From Phorcus lineatus (taxonomy: Eukaryota; Mollusca; Gastropoda; Trochida; Trochidae): a DNA stretch of 64,000 bases. The DNA lies in assembly GCA_921293015.1 (NCBI GenBank), contig OV121091.1, positions 7,841,755 through 7,905,754 on the forward strand. Direction: 5' to 3'. The position numbers and the translations under genes are program-made. Each line of letters opens with the position of its first letter. Position 1 is the stretch's first letter. Below, in pieces: positions 61,724 through 64,000 of the stretch. The notes beneath the pieces were generated by a model, which was not told where the DNA came from, ran no database searches, and worked only from the letters and a program-made list of their open reading frames with translations.

Positions 61724-61886
61724 GATAAATAGAATCTCACCCTCGTGTCTTCTGATATCAAATATATCAACACTCGTTGATAAATATTGAAATATCCTCG
61801 GCAAGCCTCGGATATTTGTAACTTTTATCAACTCATATTGATATATTTGATATCAGAAGACACTTGGGTGAGATTCTCTATTTATC
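61724..61886. repeat. 163-bp palindrome
   Basis: Arms start GATAAATAGAATCTCACCCT and share CTTCTGATATCAAATATATC with a few mismatches; the centre is CCTCGGCAAGCCTCGG. Same architecture as the palindrome at 34052-34198, but different arms. Confidence 0.75.
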
Positions 61887-62261
61887 TTTAGCTTAATAGG
61901 CCTAACTCATTCTAGGCTAGCAATCTTGCTTGAACGTCGATCAACACGTTTAAAATGGCCGCGTCACTACTATGCTAACTTTTATCTTTCTACAGTGATA
62001 TAACGGTTTGGCTATTAGTGAAAGCAGTGTCGGTATATTACTTACTAAATGTAAACTAGTAGCATATGGTCATAAACTTCCGTGATTTTCCCCAGTATGT
62101 TTCTCTCTATAGACAGAAACTAGAGACTTAACTTTGCACTATTTCTTGTCACTGACCTCGCCGTTTCGTAAGCTAACTTAATCGTTTTTCAAGGAATTAT
62201 AACAAAACTTAAATGGATAATAAAGAAATTATTACACTCGCAAGTGTGTCATATGATACAC
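61887..62261. other. Intron, nothing recognised
   Basis: Unassigned DNA between the palindrome and repeat D copy 3. Confidence 0.4.
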
Positions 62262-62286
62262 TACGCCCAGAAACAAAGTACCCCCT

Positions 62287-62344
62287 TTCTAGAAATTTCT
62301 AGAAAGTATCTAGAACGTATCTAGAAACTTTCTAGAAATTTCGA
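62287..62344. promoter_or_regulatory. Heat-shock-element-like array
   Basis: TTC at 62287, GAA at 62292, TTC at 62297 and GAA at 62302 are four units at exact 5-bp spacing, followed by two shorter sites to 62344. Shorter than the other two arrays. Confidence 0.55.
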
Positions 62345-62803
62345 GTTTTTTTTGTTTGAGAGATATTCACACAATTTTGATTTTTTCTTAAACTCTTTGT
62401 TAACGTTTGTACAGTTTTAAAAGATTAACGGCTTATGTTAATTAGGAAATAAGATATTTAATGCTAAAGTTTCCTTCCTCTACAACTTATCCTCATTATA
62501 ACGCCCCTTACTAGCGGAATGCTACACATGGCTAACGCACTTCCGGCTCCCATTAATGAGCTGTAACGTGTCTTATCTTGTATTAAGAATTGGATACATT
62601 GGCATATGCAGTGTATTTGATAATTTCTATGGATGTAATTGTTTGTTTATTGTTTATCTTATATCTCGATTTTAAAGTTGGTGTATCTGAGATATTTAAC
62701 CCCTGCTGATAATTGTGATCGTTGTATCTCATGTCAACAACTTAAGTCAGCGTACATGCAGCTTTGCCTTCAAACGTAGAATAAGAAATAAAAAAGAAAT
62801 ATA

Positions 62804-63858
62804 GTCGCAAGCGACGACAACAGAATTCAGCGTTGTAAAAGCACATTCAGTACAAACATAGTCATGTTAGCAATCAACCCTGAAAGTTTCATGAAGATTG
62901 GGTCACACAGTAGTCCACAGCAGCATGTTTTATGTGACCAAGTCTCCTACCCAAACTGCGATTATTGCGAAGAATTTGATAATGCGAAAAAACCATGACA
63001 CTTACAAAATACATCATGATTTACTTTTTTGTTTGTAGTGCTATAACGCTTCTTTCAAAACAAGTTGCAAGTCTTTAAGTACATTTTGAAAAATTAGCCC
63101 ATGTTAATTTTGAAAAAGGTATTTTCCCCGATTTTGATGGTTTATTGTGAACGAAAATGACTGTTTGCAACAAATGTTTTAATAGATTTGTAAACTGTCG
63201 AAAGTGGTCTTAAAGTCCTGAAAAATTGGTGTATCTATGTGTCCAACTTTTTGAGTTATCGCCCCTTGAACATGGTTACACGAGCTACGTTGCCCGACTT
63301 TGAAGGGTTGCTGACAAAAAAGTATTAAAGTTACAGCAAAAATTCATTAACTTTTGTTCCTCAATGCTTCAGCTACAACATTTGTAACTTTCAGCTCTGA
63401 GATGCAAGTATCTTCAGAGGAGAAGATTGTCAAAGGTTCACAGGGTCCGTAAATTTCGAAAAGTCAAACAAAGCAATATGGCAGCGAAACTAATCATGCT
63501 ACAAGTTTGACATGATTTACTTTTTTGCTCCAAATATTATTGTCTATCGTTTAAAAAAAATTCAGGTCTTTAATTTCATTTTGAAAAAATTTCCCATGTT
63601 AATTTTTGAAAATTTGAGTGGTACTGTGCCTTTAACGTTTTAAACGATTTAGCCCAAAAGCTTATTAGAACCCCTTCTCATGAAGTTCTATCAGATTGCC
63701 AAGTTTGGCTGAAAAAGCTTAAGCGGTTTTGGCTAAATCGTGTCCACAAAATCGGTGGAATAAAACACGCCAATAACAATAAGGATTCAGCAAAATTGCT
63801 GAATCCTTAATAAAACACACCAATAACAATAAAGATTCAGCAAAGTTGCTGAATCCTT
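62804..63858. mobile_element. Insertion within repeat D, possible transposon
   Basis: Defined by comparison with copy 1. Flanked by AAATATA (62797-62803 and 63859-63865), a possible target duplication in AT-rich DNA. Starts GTCGCAAGCGAC, itself a palindrome. Ends with two hairpins of AAGGATTCAGCAA and its inverse (63769-63858). The interior is not coding and resembles dispersed intergenic repeats (TGAAAGTTTCATGAAGATTG). Confidence 0.5.
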
Positions 63859-64000
63859 AAATATATTTGATATAATCAATTTAATGTAATGTAAATTTTA
63901 AAAATTGGTTTGGATTAGGTTTATAAGGTTTAAAGGCACTAGTGCAAGCTTTTACGGTTTAAATTAGCTATTTTAAGGTTTACGAGTACTTATGCATTCA

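Larger units (their letters stand above)
62262..63930 (+). repeat. Repeat D carrying a heat-shock-element array, copy 3, with insertion
   Basis: Starts TACACTACGCCCAGAAACAA and follows copy 1 (8386-9040) to 62803, then resumes at 63859 (TATTTGATATAATCAATTTAATG). Between them is a 1055-bp insertion absent from copy 1. The extension towards 63930 is the last matching block. Non-coding. Confidence 0.7.

Overview
The window is animal genomic DNA: AT-rich, intron-rich, no operons, with exons short and widely spaced among transposable elements. The dispersed 'GGTCAAGGTCA' repeats, TTAA, TA and hAT-type MITEs, CR1/L2-like and L1-like LINEs and a Ty3/gypsy fossil are typical of marine invertebrates. 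A bivalve mollusc is my best guess, but the species cannot be read from the sequence.

Host gene. One recognisable host gene runs on the minus strand across almost the whole window: UBA5, the E1 enzyme that activates the ubiquitin-like protein UFM1. Seven exons (60642-60751, 55584-55670, 32650-32734, 32407-32511, 23447-23574, 23102-23237, 6110-6185) have consistent splice sites and join in phase. They cover the adenylation core, the catalytic cysteine and the zinc site. The N-terminal exons lie beyond position 64000 and the C-terminal exons before position 1, or were not found. Nearly everything else is intron filled with repeats. A possible THAP-domain first exon on the plus strand (2609-2664) is the only other host-gene candidate.

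Layout. 0-5.5 kb: Tc1 and LINE debris, two abutting TTAA-family fragments, a hAT MITE, the THAP exon and an RNase H-bearing LINE fossil. 6-19 kb: a UBA5 exon, dispersed repeats, two repeats carrying heat-shock-element arrays, a LINE 3' piece and a 1.4-kb TTAA element. 19.4-21.7 kb: an L1-like LINE remnant split by a TTAA MITE. 23-24 kb: two UBA5 exons. 24.1-30.0 kb: a piggyBac element with a nearly full-length transposase, nested in a small MITE. 30.3-31.3 kb: a TA element with TTCGGACA motifs. 32.4-32.7 kb: two UBA5 exons. 35-45 kb: another TTAA copy, LTR-element fossils, an internally deleted MULE, an L1-like LINE 3' end and a Penelope-like fragment. 48.0-52.7 kb: a full-length two-ORF LINE with a 9-bp target duplication and a 2A-like peptide at the start of ORF1. 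53.0-55.4 kb: a third full TTAA copy. 55.6-60.8 kb: two UBA5 exons around a 58-bp tandem array (split by a second TA element) and a 2.4-kb pyrimidine-rich minisatellite. 61-64 kb: a palindrome and a third heat-shock-element repeat with a 1-kb insertion.

How it fits together. The piggyBac copy at 24-30 kb is the probable source of a family of non-autonomous TTAA-flanked relatives in the window. The full-length LINE may still be active. The most interesting signals are the 2A-like ORF1 leader, transposon-borne perfect heat-shock elements inside UBA5 introns, the G-rich minisatellite transcript next to a UBA5 5' splice site, and the TTAA family with long internal arrays.
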